This document shows positions 11,670 to 20,092 of a stretch of DNA of 64,000 bases, piece by piece. Each line of letters opens with the position of its first letter. Positions within the stretch are counted from its first letter, which is position 1. The notes under the pieces are model-generated. The model did no database searches. It was not told the origin of the DNA and saw only the letters and a program-made list of their open reading frames with translations. The position numbers and the translations under genes were made by a program. This DNA is from Paraburkholderia bannensis (GTDB taxonomy: Bacteria; Pseudomonadota; Gammaproteobacteria; Burkholderiales; Burkholderiaceae), in contig NZ_JACHBW010000012.1 in NCBI RefSeq assembly GCF_014200455.1, positions 62,001 through 126,000 on the forward strand, written 5' to 3'.

Positions 11670-12677
11670 ATGCAAATCGACCTTCCTGTGATCTGGGCCG
11701 GCATCATCGGCCTCGGCGTGTTTATTTACGTGATGCTCGACGGTTTCGATCTGGGCATCGGGCTGCTGTTTCCGTTCTTCGAAGGCAAAGGCGAGCGCGA
11801 CGTCATGCTCAATACGGTCGCGCCCGTCTGGGACGGCAACGAGACCTTTCTGGTGCTGGGCGGCGCGGGCCTGTATGGCGCGTTTCCCGTGGTGTATTCC
11901 ACGCTGCTGCCCGCCAATTACATGCCGCTCATTCTGATGGTGGTAGGCCTGATCTTTCGCGGCGCGGCCTTCGAATTGCGCTCCAAGGCCACGCGCACGC
12001 AGCATGCGTGGGATCTGGCGTTTATCGGCGGTTCTGCGCTTGCGGCGATGTGCCAGGGCATCACGCTGGGCTCGTTGCTGCAAGGCATCAAGATCGTCGA
12101 CGATAAATTCGCAGGCGATCCGTTCGACTGGTTTTCGCCGTTCAGCGTGTTTTGCGGCATTGGCGTGCTGCTCACCTATGCCACGCTGGGCTGCGGCTGG
12201 CTGATCCTCAAAACGGACGGCGAACTGCAGCGCAAGATGCGCTTCGTCATGCGCCCGCTCGTTGCCATCCTGCTGCTGGCGATTGCCATCGTGAGCCTGT
12301 GGACCGTGCTGGGGCTGCCCGCCGTACGGCAACGCTGGTTTTTGAGCGGCGATCTGGGCTATTTCCTGCCGGTGCCGATTCTCGTGGTGCTGTGCGTATG
12401 GGGCATCTATCGCTCGCTGAACCTGAACCACGAGGCAATGCCTTTCCTTCTCTCGCTCGCGATCTGCTTTCTGGGCTATACGGGGCTGGTCATCAGCATC
12501 TGGCCGTATATCATTCCGCCTTCGCTCACGATCTGGGAAGCGTCGTCGAGTCATTCGAGCCAGTTGTTCGCGCTGGTCGGCACGGTGATCGTGCTGCCGG
12601 TCATTCTGGTCTACAACGCCATGCAGTATCGCGTGTTCCGGGGCAAGGTCCGCGAAGGCGACCACGGCTATCACTGA
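11670..12677 (+). CDS. cydB: Cytochrome bd-type ubiquinol oxidase subunit II (module 2)
   Basis: About 335 residues with eight membrane segments. VMLDGFDLGIGLLFP and VWDGNETFLVLGGAGLYGAFP are the CydB signatures. The ATG begins only four bases after the stop of subunit I and uses AATAAGG just ahead of it. It ends module 2. The next gene on the same strand is moaA after 177 bp, which ties oxidase and molybdenum cofactor genes into one co-directional block from 2673 to 14212. Confidence 0.93.
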   Translation: MQIDLPVIWAGIIGLGVFIYVMLDGFDLGIGLLFPFFEGKGERDVMLNTVAPVWDGNETFLVLGGAGLYGAFPVVYSTLLPANYMPLILMVVGLIFRGAAFELRSKATRTQHAWDLAFIGGSALAAMCQGITLGSLLQGIKIVDDKFAGDPFDWFSPFSVFCGIGVLLTYATLGCGWLILKTDGELQRKMRFVMRPLVAILLLAIAIVSLWTVLGLPAVRQRWFLSGDLGYFLPVPILVVLCVWGIYRSLNLNHEAMPFLLSLAICFLGYTGLVISIWPYIIPPSLTIWEASSSHSSQLFALVGTVIVLPVILVYNAMQYRVFRGKVREGDHGYH

Positions 12678-12709
12678 GACGCCGGTTTTCAACTGTACTG
12701 CTTCAATCC

Positions 12710-12766
12710 GTCACGGACTGTGCACCAGGCAGACCGTGACGCGCCCCTATGCTTGAATCTGCAAGC
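12710..12766 (+). promoter_or_regulatory. Structured leader upstream of moaA
   Basis: Two possible stems lie in the moaA leader. GTCACGG (12710-12716) pairs with CCGTGAC (12734-12740) around a 17-base loop, and GCTTG (12751-12755) pairs with CAAGC (12762-12766). They may be mRNA structure or an operator-like dyad. It does not look large enough to be the known Moco RNA motif, so I do not call a riboswitch. Confidence 0.3.
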
Positions 12767-12854
12767 TCGCCCGATCGTCCGAACCTTGTTTCGCGACCGC
12801 TCAGGGCGCGCGACCTCCCCATTTTTACGGTTCGCCACGGCTCCGGGAAAGAAA

Positions 12855-13919
12855 GTGAACGCCATTGCTGAAGCCATCACCTTTGCGCCCGCGCGCGACG
12901 AACTCGCTCGCCCGCTGCGCGATCTGCGCCTGTCCGTCATCGATCAGTGCAATTTTCGCTGCACCTACTGCATGCCGCGCGACGTGTTCGACGCCAACTA
13001 CGCATTCCTGCGGGCTTCCGAGCGTCTTTCGTTCGACCAGATGATGAAGCTCGTGCGCGCCTTCGTGGCGCTTGGCGTCGAAAAGGTCCGCATCACGGGC
13101 GGCGAGCCGCTGCTGCGGCGCGGGCTGGAGTCGTTCATCGAACGGCTTGCGGGCGTGAAGACGCTGAGCGGCAAGCCACTGGATATCGCGCTGACGACCA
13201 ACGGTTCCTTGCTCGCCGCGCGTGCACGCGGCCTGCGCGATGCGGGGCTTTCGCGCGTCACGGTGAGCCTGGACGCGCTGGACGACGCCATCTTTCGCCG
13301 CATGAGCGATGTGGACATGCCAGTGGCGCGCATTCTCGACGGCATCGAACAGGCCCAGGCGGTCGGCCTCGCGCCCGTCAAGGTCAACGCCGTGATCGAG
13401 CGCGGCGTCAACGACAGCCAGATCCTGCCGCTCGTGCGTCACTTCATGAACACCGATATCGCCATGCGATTCATCGAATTCATGGACGTAGGCGGCGCGG
13501 CAGGCTGGTCGAATTCGACTGTGCTTACCGCGCAAAACATGCGGGAGATCGTCGAAAGCGAATTCGCGCTGCTGCCGCTGCGCAGCGCCGATGAATCGTC
13601 GACCTCGGTCAACTACCGCCTGGCCCATGGAACGGGCACCGTGGGCTTTATCGCCAGCGTCACGCAGCCGTTTTGCGGCAAGTGTTCGCGGGCGCGCGTA
13701 TCCGCGGATGGGCAGCTATATACCTGCCTGTTCGCGAAGCAGGGCGCCGATCTGAAACCGTGGCTGGGAGACGCCGTTTCCAGTGAACAATTGATCGACG
13801 CCATCAACGCGCGCTGGAACGCGCGCGACGACCAGTACTCGGAACTCAATGCTGACCGGCGACGCAGTGGCGAGCGCAAGCGCTGGCCCACGGTACGCAT
13901 GTCGCTGGTCGGCGGCTGA
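12855..13919 (+). CDS. moaA: GTP 3',8-cyclase (molybdenum cofactor biosynthesis, radical SAM)
   Basis: About 354 residues. MoaA converts GTP to 3',8-cyclo-GTP, the first step of molybdopterin synthesis, with MoaC. The N-terminal radical-SAM cluster motif is CNFRCTYC, followed by the GGEP SAM-binding motif (RITGGEPLLRRG). The C-terminal [4Fe-4S] site is seen in QPFCGKCSRARVSADGQLYTCLF. The protein ends in Gly-Gly as MoaA does. The GTG start at 12855 follows GGGAAAGAAA; an in-frame ATG at 12720 would add 45 residues of unlike composition. It follows the two molybdoenzyme modules and precedes moaD by 23 bp, so it probably supplies cofactor to them. Confidence 0.95.
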   Translation: MNAIAEAITFAPARDELARPLRDLRLSVIDQCNFRCTYCMPRDVFDANYAFLRASERLSFDQMMKLVRAFVALGVEKVRITGGEPLLRRGLESFIERLAGVKTLSGKPLDIALTTNGSLLAARARGLRDAGLSRVTVSLDALDDAIFRRMSDVDMPVARILDGIEQAQAVGLAPVKVNAVIERGVNDSQILPLVRHFMNTDIAMRFIEFMDVGGAAGWSNSTVLTAQNMREIVESEFALLPLRSADESSTSVNYRLAHGTGTVGFIASVTQPFCGKCSRARVSADGQLYTCLFAKQGADLKPWLGDAVSSEQLIDAINARWNARDDQYSELNADRRRSGERKRWPTVRMSLVGG

Positions 13920-13942
13920 GGGCGTTATCGCTTCAAGGCACT

Positions 13943-14212
13943 ATGAAAATCACCATCAAATATTTCGCGAGCATCCGCGAACAGATCGGCGCAGCCGAGG
14001 AAGTGATCGAGATCGACGCGCCGCAGATCAGCGTTGGCGATCTGCGCGCCCAGTTGATTGCGCGTAATCCGCGCACCGCGCAAGCGCTGGATACGGCGCG
14101 CCCCGTGCGCGTGGCCGTGAATCATGAGATGGTTGCCCAGGCGTTGGTCGACACGCTTTGCGTTCGGCAGGACAGCGAAGTTGCGTTCTTTCCGCCAGTG
14201 ACCGGTGGCTGA
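13943..14212 (+). CDS. moaD: Molybdopterin synthase sulfur-carrier subunit MoaD
   Basis: About 89 residues with a beta-grasp ubiquitin-like fold. It begins MKITIKYFASIREQIG and ends with the diagnostic Gly-Gly tail (PPVTGG), which becomes a thiocarboxylate that donates sulfur to cyclic pyranopterin. It lies directly after moaA. moaE, the large subunit of the synthase, is not in this window and must be elsewhere. An intrinsic terminator follows at 14339. Confidence 0.93.
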   Translation: MKITIKYFASIREQIGAAEEVIEIDAPQISVGDLRAQLIARNPRTAQALDTARPVRVAVNHEMVAQALVDTLCVRQDSEVAFFPPVTGG

Positions 14213-14338
14213 CATTGAGTGCGGTAAAGCAGCCGATAATTGATATCGGCGTATAGGCCCTTCGTTCCCAGGTCAGGCGCAGGTAATATCGCCCCGGTCG
14301 CGCAAATTGCGCGACGTCCATAGCAGGGCCTCCGCTAT

Positions 14339-14370
14339 CCCCAAAGTCCCCCCGCTTTGGGGATTTTTTT
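14339..14370 (+). terminator. Intrinsic terminator after moaD
   Basis: CCCCAAAG (14339-14346) pairs with CTTTGGGG (14355-14362) around an eight-base loop, and a run of seven T follows. It ends the co-directional block of module 1, module 2, moaA and moaD. Confidence 0.88.
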
Positions 14371-14382
14371 ACGGACTACGCC

Positions 14383-14796
14383 TTATTCGTCCGGTTCGAT
14401 TTCCAGCGCCGAAGCGAGTACGGCCCAATCCGCGTTGATGGGGGTGGTGCCACGCACGAAAGGCCGGTAGATTTTGTCGCCGCGCTGGATATCGCCGCCC
14501 GTGAGCGCGCATTGTCCGCGTTTTCGCGCGATGCACAGGCGCCAGAGTTGCTCGGTGTAGTGCCCGCTGGTGGGATCGCTCCATGACACCGATATGAGTT
14601 TGTCCTTGCAGACCTCGACGAAAGCCAGATTGGCACGCCGGGCGGGAACGGCGTCCATGATGTCGGCGTGGGTCGATCGTGAGAAACCGTTCGTGGCATG
14701 ACAGGCCTTGTCATGCGCGCCATCGTGGAGAACGGAGCCGCCGCCCAGCAGCGTAAGCGTGTATTGCCAGGCATGGTCGATACTGACTTGGTGCAT
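14383..14796 (-). CDS. DUF3331 domain-containing protein
   Basis: About 137 residues. The segments VCKDKLISVSWSDPTSGHY, LWRLCIARKRGQCALTGG and GDKIYRPFVRG are the typical DUF3331 core, a small family found mostly in Burkholderia and relatives. Function is unknown. The spaced cysteines (VCKDK, LCIA, QCALTG) hint at metal binding, but this is only a guess. I chose the ATG at 14796 because AAGGGAAG sits just before it; a TTG at 14814 is in frame but lacks such a site. It converges on the moaD terminator. No signal peptide is seen. Confidence 0.8.
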   Translation of the reverse strand: MHQVSIDHAWQYTLTLLGGGSVLHDGAHDKACHATNGFSRSTHADIMDAVPARRANLAFVEVCKDKLISVSWSDPTSGHYTEQLWRLCIARKRGQCALTGGDIQRGDKIYRPFVRGTTPINADWAVLASALEIEPDE

Positions 14797-15432
14797 CGTC
14801 TGTCTTCCCTTCAAGGGTGAATTGTCAGGCCAGATTCATACGATCATTCTGTCATGCGCAAGCGAGCGAACTACGAATGCAGCGCGAGTCAATCGCGTGT
14901 CATCGCATGCTAGCACCGGCATGATGAAAATGATCCATTTCGACCCGATACAATGAATTGGCGGCTCATTCGTCGGGTTTAATCGCTCTGGCGTCCACAC
15001 TGAATAGTAGTGGCCGCCAATGCGTCCGATGAATCACACTGCGGCCTTGCTCAAGGGAGTACAGTTCGCGGTTTATAAACCTTGCCACGCTTGCTAACGT
15101 TCGAATTCTGTCCCGCGCACGTCTGCAATCAAATAATCGATCTCACGCAAACGGCGCGACGATCATGCCGCTGATCGCCTTGATGGAGTTTCGCGGCGAT
15201 GTTGCGGAGTCGTCGTACGCCGTGGACGATCCGACTCTCGTGTGTCATCGCATTGAGCGCGACATGCTCGTGCACGCGCGACGCCACGGAACCGCGCTCA
15301 TCGAGAGCGGCGGGCATGGCCGCCCCTGCCGCAAAAAACTCATTTCTGCGCTGTAACCGCTGGCGCGGCGTGGGCGAATTAGCTGTTGTATCCGCGACGG
15401 ATACCACCTACTTCTACCACCGGAGAACACTC
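14797..15432 (+). other. Intergenic region upstream of the bufferin operon
   Basis: I see no convincing gene in these 636 bases. It holds a perfect 12-base palindrome GGTTTATAAACC at 15070-15081 and a spaced eight-base inverted repeat TTGGCGGC (14958-14965) / GCCGCCAA (15013-15020). The operator-like dyad nearest the bufferin gene is listed separately at 15388. An open frame of 63 codons at 15165-15356 lacks a ribosome site and recognisable similarity. Confidence 0.4.
15388..15404 (+). promoter_or_regulatory. Palindromic site just upstream of the bufferin precursor gene
   Basis: GTATCCG and CGGATAC form a perfect seven-base inverted repeat separated by CGA, ending 28 bases before the ATG of the DUF2282 gene. 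It may be a repressor operator or overlap an ECF-type promoter. Bufferin operons in other Proteobacteria are often under metal-responsive or ECF sigma control. No regulator gene is adjacent. Confidence 0.45.
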
Positions 15433-15744
15433 ATGTCCGCAAAGCTCAACGTCAATGCCGCGCTGCTCGTTGGCGCTGTCGCAAGCCTGCTCGCGTCCGC
15501 CGCTCACGCCGCGCCGCTCACCCAGGCAGAGGCCAGCGCCGCCATCGCCGCACACAAGGAAAAGTGCTATGGCGTCGCGCTAAAAGGCCAAAACGACTGC
15601 GCCGCGGGGCCAGGCACGACCTGCCAGGGCACCTCCGCGATGGACTTCCAGGGCAACTCGTGGAAGTTCGTGCAGGGCGGCACCTGCACCAGCATCCAGG
15701 TGCCGGGCGGCGGCCACGGCTCGCTCACGCCGATGAAGTCCTGA
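15433..15744 (+). CDS. bufA1: BufA1-family bufferin precursor (DUF2282), periplasmic RiPP metallophore
   Basis: About 103 residues. A clear Sec signal peptide (residues 1-26, ending SAAHA-A) precedes a mature part with four cysteines at C45, C56, C64 and C85. [21 protein letters not shown] is the hallmark of DUF2282. The family is now known as bufferins: exported precursors whose core cysteines are modified by an MNIO enzyme to make copper-binding peptides. The next three genes are the expected partners (DUF692, DUF2063, DoxX). An AGAA-rich site precedes the ATG at 15433, which begins the signal peptide. Metal identity here is inferred from family work, most likely copper. Confidence 0.93.
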   Translation: MSAKLNVNAALLVGAVASLLASAAHAAPLTQAEASAAIAAHKEKCYGVALKGQNDCAAGPGTTCQGTSAMDFQGNSWKFVQGGTCTSIQVPGGGHGSLTPMKS

Positions 15745-15775
15745 TCGTTCAGGCACGACAAGGAGCGGGACGATC

Positions 15776-16675
15776 ATGAGCGACTTCTTCCGATCAAGGG
15801 TATGGCCCATGTCAGGCCGTCCCGCCCTCGTCGGCACGAGTTTCAAGCACGGGCATCTGGGCGCGATCCTCGATGACGGATTCGAAGACGGTTTCTTCGA
15901 AGTCCATGCCGAGAACTACATGGGCGCGGGCGGCCCGCCGCATCGTGCGCTCGCTTCCATCCGGGAGCGCCATGCGGTCTCCCTGCATGGCGTGTGCATG
16001 TCGCTGGGCAGCCCGGATGCGCTGGATACGGCCCATCTCGCGCGTTTTCGCGATCTGGTTGCACGCTACGAACCGGCCTTCGTTTCCGAACATCTCGCGT
16101 GGTCTTCGCACGGTGGCAGTTTCTTCAACGATCTGCTGCCGCTGCCCTATAACCGCGCAACGCTCGCGCATCTATGCGCGCATATCGACCAGATGCAGAA
16201 CGCAATTGGCCGCACAATCCTGCTAGAAAACCCTTCGACATATGTGATGTTCGCGTCGTCGACGATGAGCGAAACCGGTTTTCTACGCGAAGTCGCGCAG
16301 AGAACCGGATGCGGGCTGTTGCTGGACGTCAATAACGTTTTCGTTTCGGCGGTTAATCACGGCTTTTCGGCGCATAAGTATCTCGCGGCGTTTCCGCTCG
16401 AATACGTGGGCGAAATCCATCTGGCCGGTCACAGCGAACAGCGCGACGACGAGAACCAGCCCTTGCTTATCGACAGTCACGATCGCCCCGTTGCCGATCG
16501 TGTGTGGGATCTCTATCGCGAGGTGATTTCCCGCATCGGCACCGTGCCGACACTAATCGAATGGGACAGCGACCTGCCCGACTGGGACGTCTTGCGCGCG
16601 CAGGCCGAAGCGGCGCGGCAGGTCATGACACGCGTCGTCACGGCGTATGACGGGGGCGTTTGCCATGCAAGCTGA
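15776..16675 (+). CDS. bufB: DUF692 multinuclear non-heme iron oxidase (MNIO) that modifies the bufferin
   Basis: About 299 residues with a TIM-barrel MNIO fold (MbnB relatives). These enzymes use two or three irons and O2 to modify cysteines of a precursor peptide. The metal ligands expected for the family are visible: VHAENYMG (H44, E47), SLHGVCMSLG (H71), SEHLAWS (H106), LLENPSTY (E151), LLLDVNNVFV (D184, N187), EIHLAGH (H215), DSHDRPV (D233, H235) and LIEWDSDLPDW (E262). So the enzyme looks active. AAGGAG lies 11-12 bases before the ATG at 15776. It starts 31 bp after bufA1 and overlaps bufC. It is cytoplasmic, acting before export. Confidence 0.93.
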   Translation: MSDFFRSRVWPMSGRPALVGTSFKHGHLGAILDDGFEDGFFEVHAENYMGAGGPPHRALASIRERHAVSLHGVCMSLGSPDALDTAHLARFRDLVARYEPAFVSEHLAWSSHGGSFFNDLLPLPYNRATLAHLCAHIDQMQNAIGRTILLENPSTYVMFASSTMSETGFLREVAQRTGCGLLLDVNNVFVSAVNHGFSAHKYLAAFPLEYVGEIHLAGHSEQRDDENQPLLIDSHDRPVADRVWDLYREVISRIGTVPTLIEWDSDLPDWDVLRAQAEAARQVMTRVVTAYDGGVCHAS

Positions 16676-17447
16676 ACAGCACTCAGCGTATGCGGGCGCA
16701 TTCGCCCCCGGCTTGTTCGATCCTGCACTGAGCGCGCCCGCCGACGTCATCGCATCGCACGACAAGGGCGTGGTCAAGCGCTACAACGTCTATCGCAACA
16801 ACGTGACGGTGAGCTTGATCGATGCGCTGGCCGCCATTTATCCGGCTGTACAGCGCATCACCGGCGTCGAATTCTTTCGCGCCATGGCGCGCTTTCATGT
16901 GCGCGCAACACCGCCGAACTCGCCGCTGCTGTTCGAATACGGCAGGGATTTTCCAGGCTTTATCGAATCGTATCAATACGCACGCGACATGCCCTGGCTC
17001 GCGGATACCGCGCGCATCGATCGCGCATGGCTGGATGCGTACCATGCAGCCGATGCCGCGCCGTTGACGACGCAGGCGTTCGCCGCCGTCGACGCCGGAT
17101 CGCTTGCGCAGCTTCGGTTTATCGCTCACCCGGCCGCGCGCATCGTGCGTTCGCGCTATCCGGCGGTATCGATTTTCGCCATGAACCGCAAGGACGGGCC
17201 GGTCGAGCCGCTCCATGCCAGCGACGCGCAGGACGCGCTCGTCACGCGCCCCGATCAGGACGTGATCGTTTCGCAACTGCCCGCCGGTGGCGCGGCGTTC
17301 CTGCTGGCGCTGATAGCCGGTGTGCCGCTGGGCGCAGCAGTGGAAGCCGCGCTGCAAGACAACGAATCGTTCGATATCCATATTAATCTGCAAGCGATGA
17401 TTACCGCCGGTGTATTCACCGCGATCCGTTCCGGAGCCCCATCATGA
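16665..17447 (+). CDS. bufC: DUF2063 bufferin maturation partner (BufC)
   Basis: About 260 residues. The N-terminal DNA-binding-like DUF2063 domain is recognised by VVKRYNVYRNNVTVSLIDALAAIYPAVQRITG and FFRAMARFHVRATPPNSPLLFEYG. The C-terminal half resembles the RRE-type part of MbnC-like partners. In RiPP systems of this kind the partner binds the precursor and presents it to the MNIO. The ATG at 16665 overlaps the last 11 bases of bufB; another ATG at 16647 is in frame but lacks a better ribosome site. It ends with ATGA overlap into the DoxX gene, indicating translational coupling. Confidence 0.9.
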   Translation: MQAEQHSAYAGAFAPGLFDPALSAPADVIASHDKGVVKRYNVYRNNVTVSLIDALAAIYPAVQRITGVEFFRAMARFHVRATPPNSPLLFEYGRDFPGFIESYQYARDMPWLADTARIDRAWLDAYHAADAAPLTTQAFAAVDAGSLAQLRFIAHPAARIVRSRYPAVSIFAMNRKDGPVEPLHASDAQDALVTRPDQDVIVSQLPAGGAAFLLALIAGVPLGAAVEAALQDNESFDIHINLQAMITAGVFTAIRSGAPS

Positions 17448-17953
17448 TGTCGACCCAGCAAGAACTCAAGCCGTCCGCGCAGGCCTTTGTCACGAATGCG
17501 ATTGCGCGCGCCCGGCATGCGATCGAAGCGCTCGCCCAGCCCTGGCTGGTGCAACTCGTGCTGCGTCTTGCGCTTGCCGTGCCGTTCTGGCGTTCCGGCA
17601 TCCTCAAATGGCACGGTTTCCTGCATCTCAACGATACGGCAATCACGCTGTTCACCGACGAGTTCCAGCTTCACCTGCCGGGCGGCCCGTATCCCTTTCC
17701 CGCGCCCGCTGTGTTCGCGTTTCTTTCCGCGTGCGGCGAAGTGGGCTTCCCCGTGCTGCTGGTGCTGGGGTTGGGCACGCGTTTCGCGGCGGCGGGTCTG
17801 TTCCTGATGACCTGCATCATCGAATTGACCGTCCCCGACGGCTGGCCCATTCACATCACCTGGGCCGCGATGGCGCTGGGCATCGCCGCATGGGGTCCGG
17901 GCAGGATCTCGATCGACTGGCTGCTGGGCGACCGCGCGAGCCGCTCCAGCTAA
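17444..17953 (+). CDS. DoxX family inner-membrane protein of the bufferin operon
   Basis: About 169 residues with four membrane helices. LRLALAVPFWRSGILKWHGF and GEVGFPVLLVLGLGTRFAA are DoxX-family blocks. DoxX proteins accompany many DUF2282/DUF692/DUF2063 operons, where they may help redox handling or export; their exact part is unknown. The start overlaps the stop of bufC by four bases (ATGA). It ends the operon; the frmR operators begin 44 bases after the stop. Confidence 0.9.
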   Translation: MMSTQQELKPSAQAFVTNAIARARHAIEALAQPWLVQLVLRLALAVPFWRSGILKWHGFLHLNDTAITLFTDEFQLHLPGGPYPFPAPAVFAFLSACGEVGFPVLLVLGLGTRFAAAGLFLMTCIIELTVPDGWPIHITWAAMALGIAAWGPGRISIDWLLGDRASRSS

Positions 17954-17996
17954 GCAGATGTGCAATCCCGCGGCTCGCCGGCCGGGCCGCCGTCCC

Positions 17997-18036
17997 ATAC
18001 TCCCCCACAGTACTATGGCATACTCCCGTCCAGTAT
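17997..18036 (+). promoter_or_regulatory. Two FrmR operator copies
   Basis: ATACT-N7-AGTAC at 17997-18013 and ATACT-N7-AGTAT at 18020-18036 are near-identical inverted repeats with C-rich centres, spaced 23 bases start to start. They lie just before frmR. C-rich centres flanked by ATACT/AGTAT are what CsoR/RcnR/FrmR-family repressors bind. This supports autoregulated, formaldehyde-induced transcription of frmR-frmA. Confidence 0.75.
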
Positions 18037-18052
18037 GTGACCGGGAGCCATC

Positions 18053-18328
18053 ATGCCCCACACCGTCGAAGAGAAAAAGCGTGTTCTGGCCCGGGTTCGC
18101 CGCGTGCGCGGCCAGCTGGACGCGCTCGAACGCGCGCTGGAAGAAGGCGCGGATTGCGGGCCCATTCTCCAGCAGATTGCGGCCATGCGCGGCGCCATCA
18201 ACGGCTTGATGGCGGGCGTGCTTGAAAGCCATCTGCGCGCGGAATTCTCAGGCCTCGCGCCCTCTGACGACAATTCCAGAAAATCCATTGACGAAGTCGT
18301 TTCGCTTGTGCGTTCCTATCTTCGTTGA
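18053..18328 (+). CDS. frmR: Formaldehyde-responsive transcriptional repressor FrmR
   Basis: About 91 residues, all-helical, of the CsoR/RcnR/FrmR family. The conserved start PHTVEEKKRVLARVRRVRGQLDALERALE includes the reactive Pro2 region, and C35 in EGADCGPILQQIAAMRGAINGLM is the other residue used in formaldehyde cross-linking. HLRAEF supplies the conserved His. This Pro2/Cys35 pair separates FrmR from copper-binding CsoR. It sits behind two operator-like dyads and 80 bp before frmA. GGGAG precedes the ATG by about six bases. Confidence 0.92.
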   Translation: MPHTVEEKKRVLARVRRVRGQLDALERALEEGADCGPILQQIAAMRGAINGLMAGVLESHLRAEFSGLAPSDDNSRKSIDEVVSLVRSYLR

Positions 18329-18363
18329 TGCTGTTTCGATGATCGACTGACCCGCGCCGGTAG

Positions 18364-19518
<1,155 letters not shown>

Positions 19519-19656
19519 AGCCTGCGCGCGGCGCGTCCCTGCGCGCCGCCAATTCCTGCCCGCTGTCGTTCGCGCGTCTCACGCACTTCAACGCGCGAAA
19601 CACGTGATAGCGGGCAATCCCACGCTTGCCGCTTCACCCTGTCCATTGCATCGCTT

Positions 19657-19674
19657 TAATTGCATATGCAATTA
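19657..19674. repeat. Perfect 18-base palindrome
   Basis: TAATTGCATATGCAATTA reads the same on both strands, with no spacer. It lies 139 bases after the frmA stop. A dimeric regulator site is the simplest reading; no adjacent regulator is a clear candidate. Confidence 0.6.
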
Positions 19675-19791
19675 CACGCAAAAAAAATGGATACCGTATT
19701 TTTCCCGATTTATTTTTCGAATTTTATGGACCGGCTTTAAATGCCATATAAAGCCATCCATTTATCCATGCCGCATAGCGTGTAAAAGTGT

Positions 19792-19821
19792 TTGACAAAG
19801 CACTGCAACACCCTCTATTTT
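19792..19821 (+). promoter_or_regulatory. Sigma-70-like promoter
   Basis: A perfect -35 TTGACA (19792-19797) is followed 18 bases later by TATTTT (19816-19821). Transcription would start near 19828, about 265 bases before the next start codon, so the product has a long leader or a separate small RNA is made. Confidence 0.45.
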
Positions 19822-20092
19822 TCCTCTGCATCTTTTCATTACCAAATCTTTCCACGGGGAATCTCCAGAGGCCTTTCTGGCTTCAGGGGCTTCCCTTTGT
19901 CTTTTTTCTTGTCCTTTTTTATAGGCATCCTGATTAATTTTCACCGCAACAAATTGTATTAAAAATGTCGGTTATGGAAAGTTAATTGTCAGCCGCAGCG
20001 CGCCGGCGTGGATTTGCTTTGTCTTTTTAAATCGTCACGTCTGGCGAACGCGGATTTTCTGCATGCGGTATTCATCATCCACAGGGACAGAT

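Larger units (their letters stand above)
19519..20092 (+). other. A+T-rich intergenic region with palindromes and a promoter
   Basis: These 574 bases contain no convincing protein gene but are markedly A+T-rich between about 19640 and 20040, unlike both flanks. Inside are a perfect 18-base palindrome (19657-19674), an inverted repeat GGCTTTA/TAAAGCC (19733-19739 and 19749-19755), a sigma-70-like promoter (19792-19821), a small hairpin CCAGA/TCTGG (19865-19880) and a pyrimidine-rich tract (about 19890-19920). A long leader for the downstream peptidase gene or a small RNA is possible. Short open frames here (for example 19762-19944 on the minus strand) lack support. Confidence 0.4.

Noticed and set aside
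12710-12766. Moco riboswitch before moaA
   Set aside because: The visible stems are too small and too few for the known motif, and I cannot show its conserved core.
15165-15356. 63-codon frame before the bufferin gene
   Set aside because: No ribosome-binding site, no similarity, and no signal peptide or clear composition bias.
19604-19944. Short open frames on both strands in the A+T-rich gap
   Set aside because: They lack ribosome sites and their sequences look random; promoter and palindrome features explain the region better.
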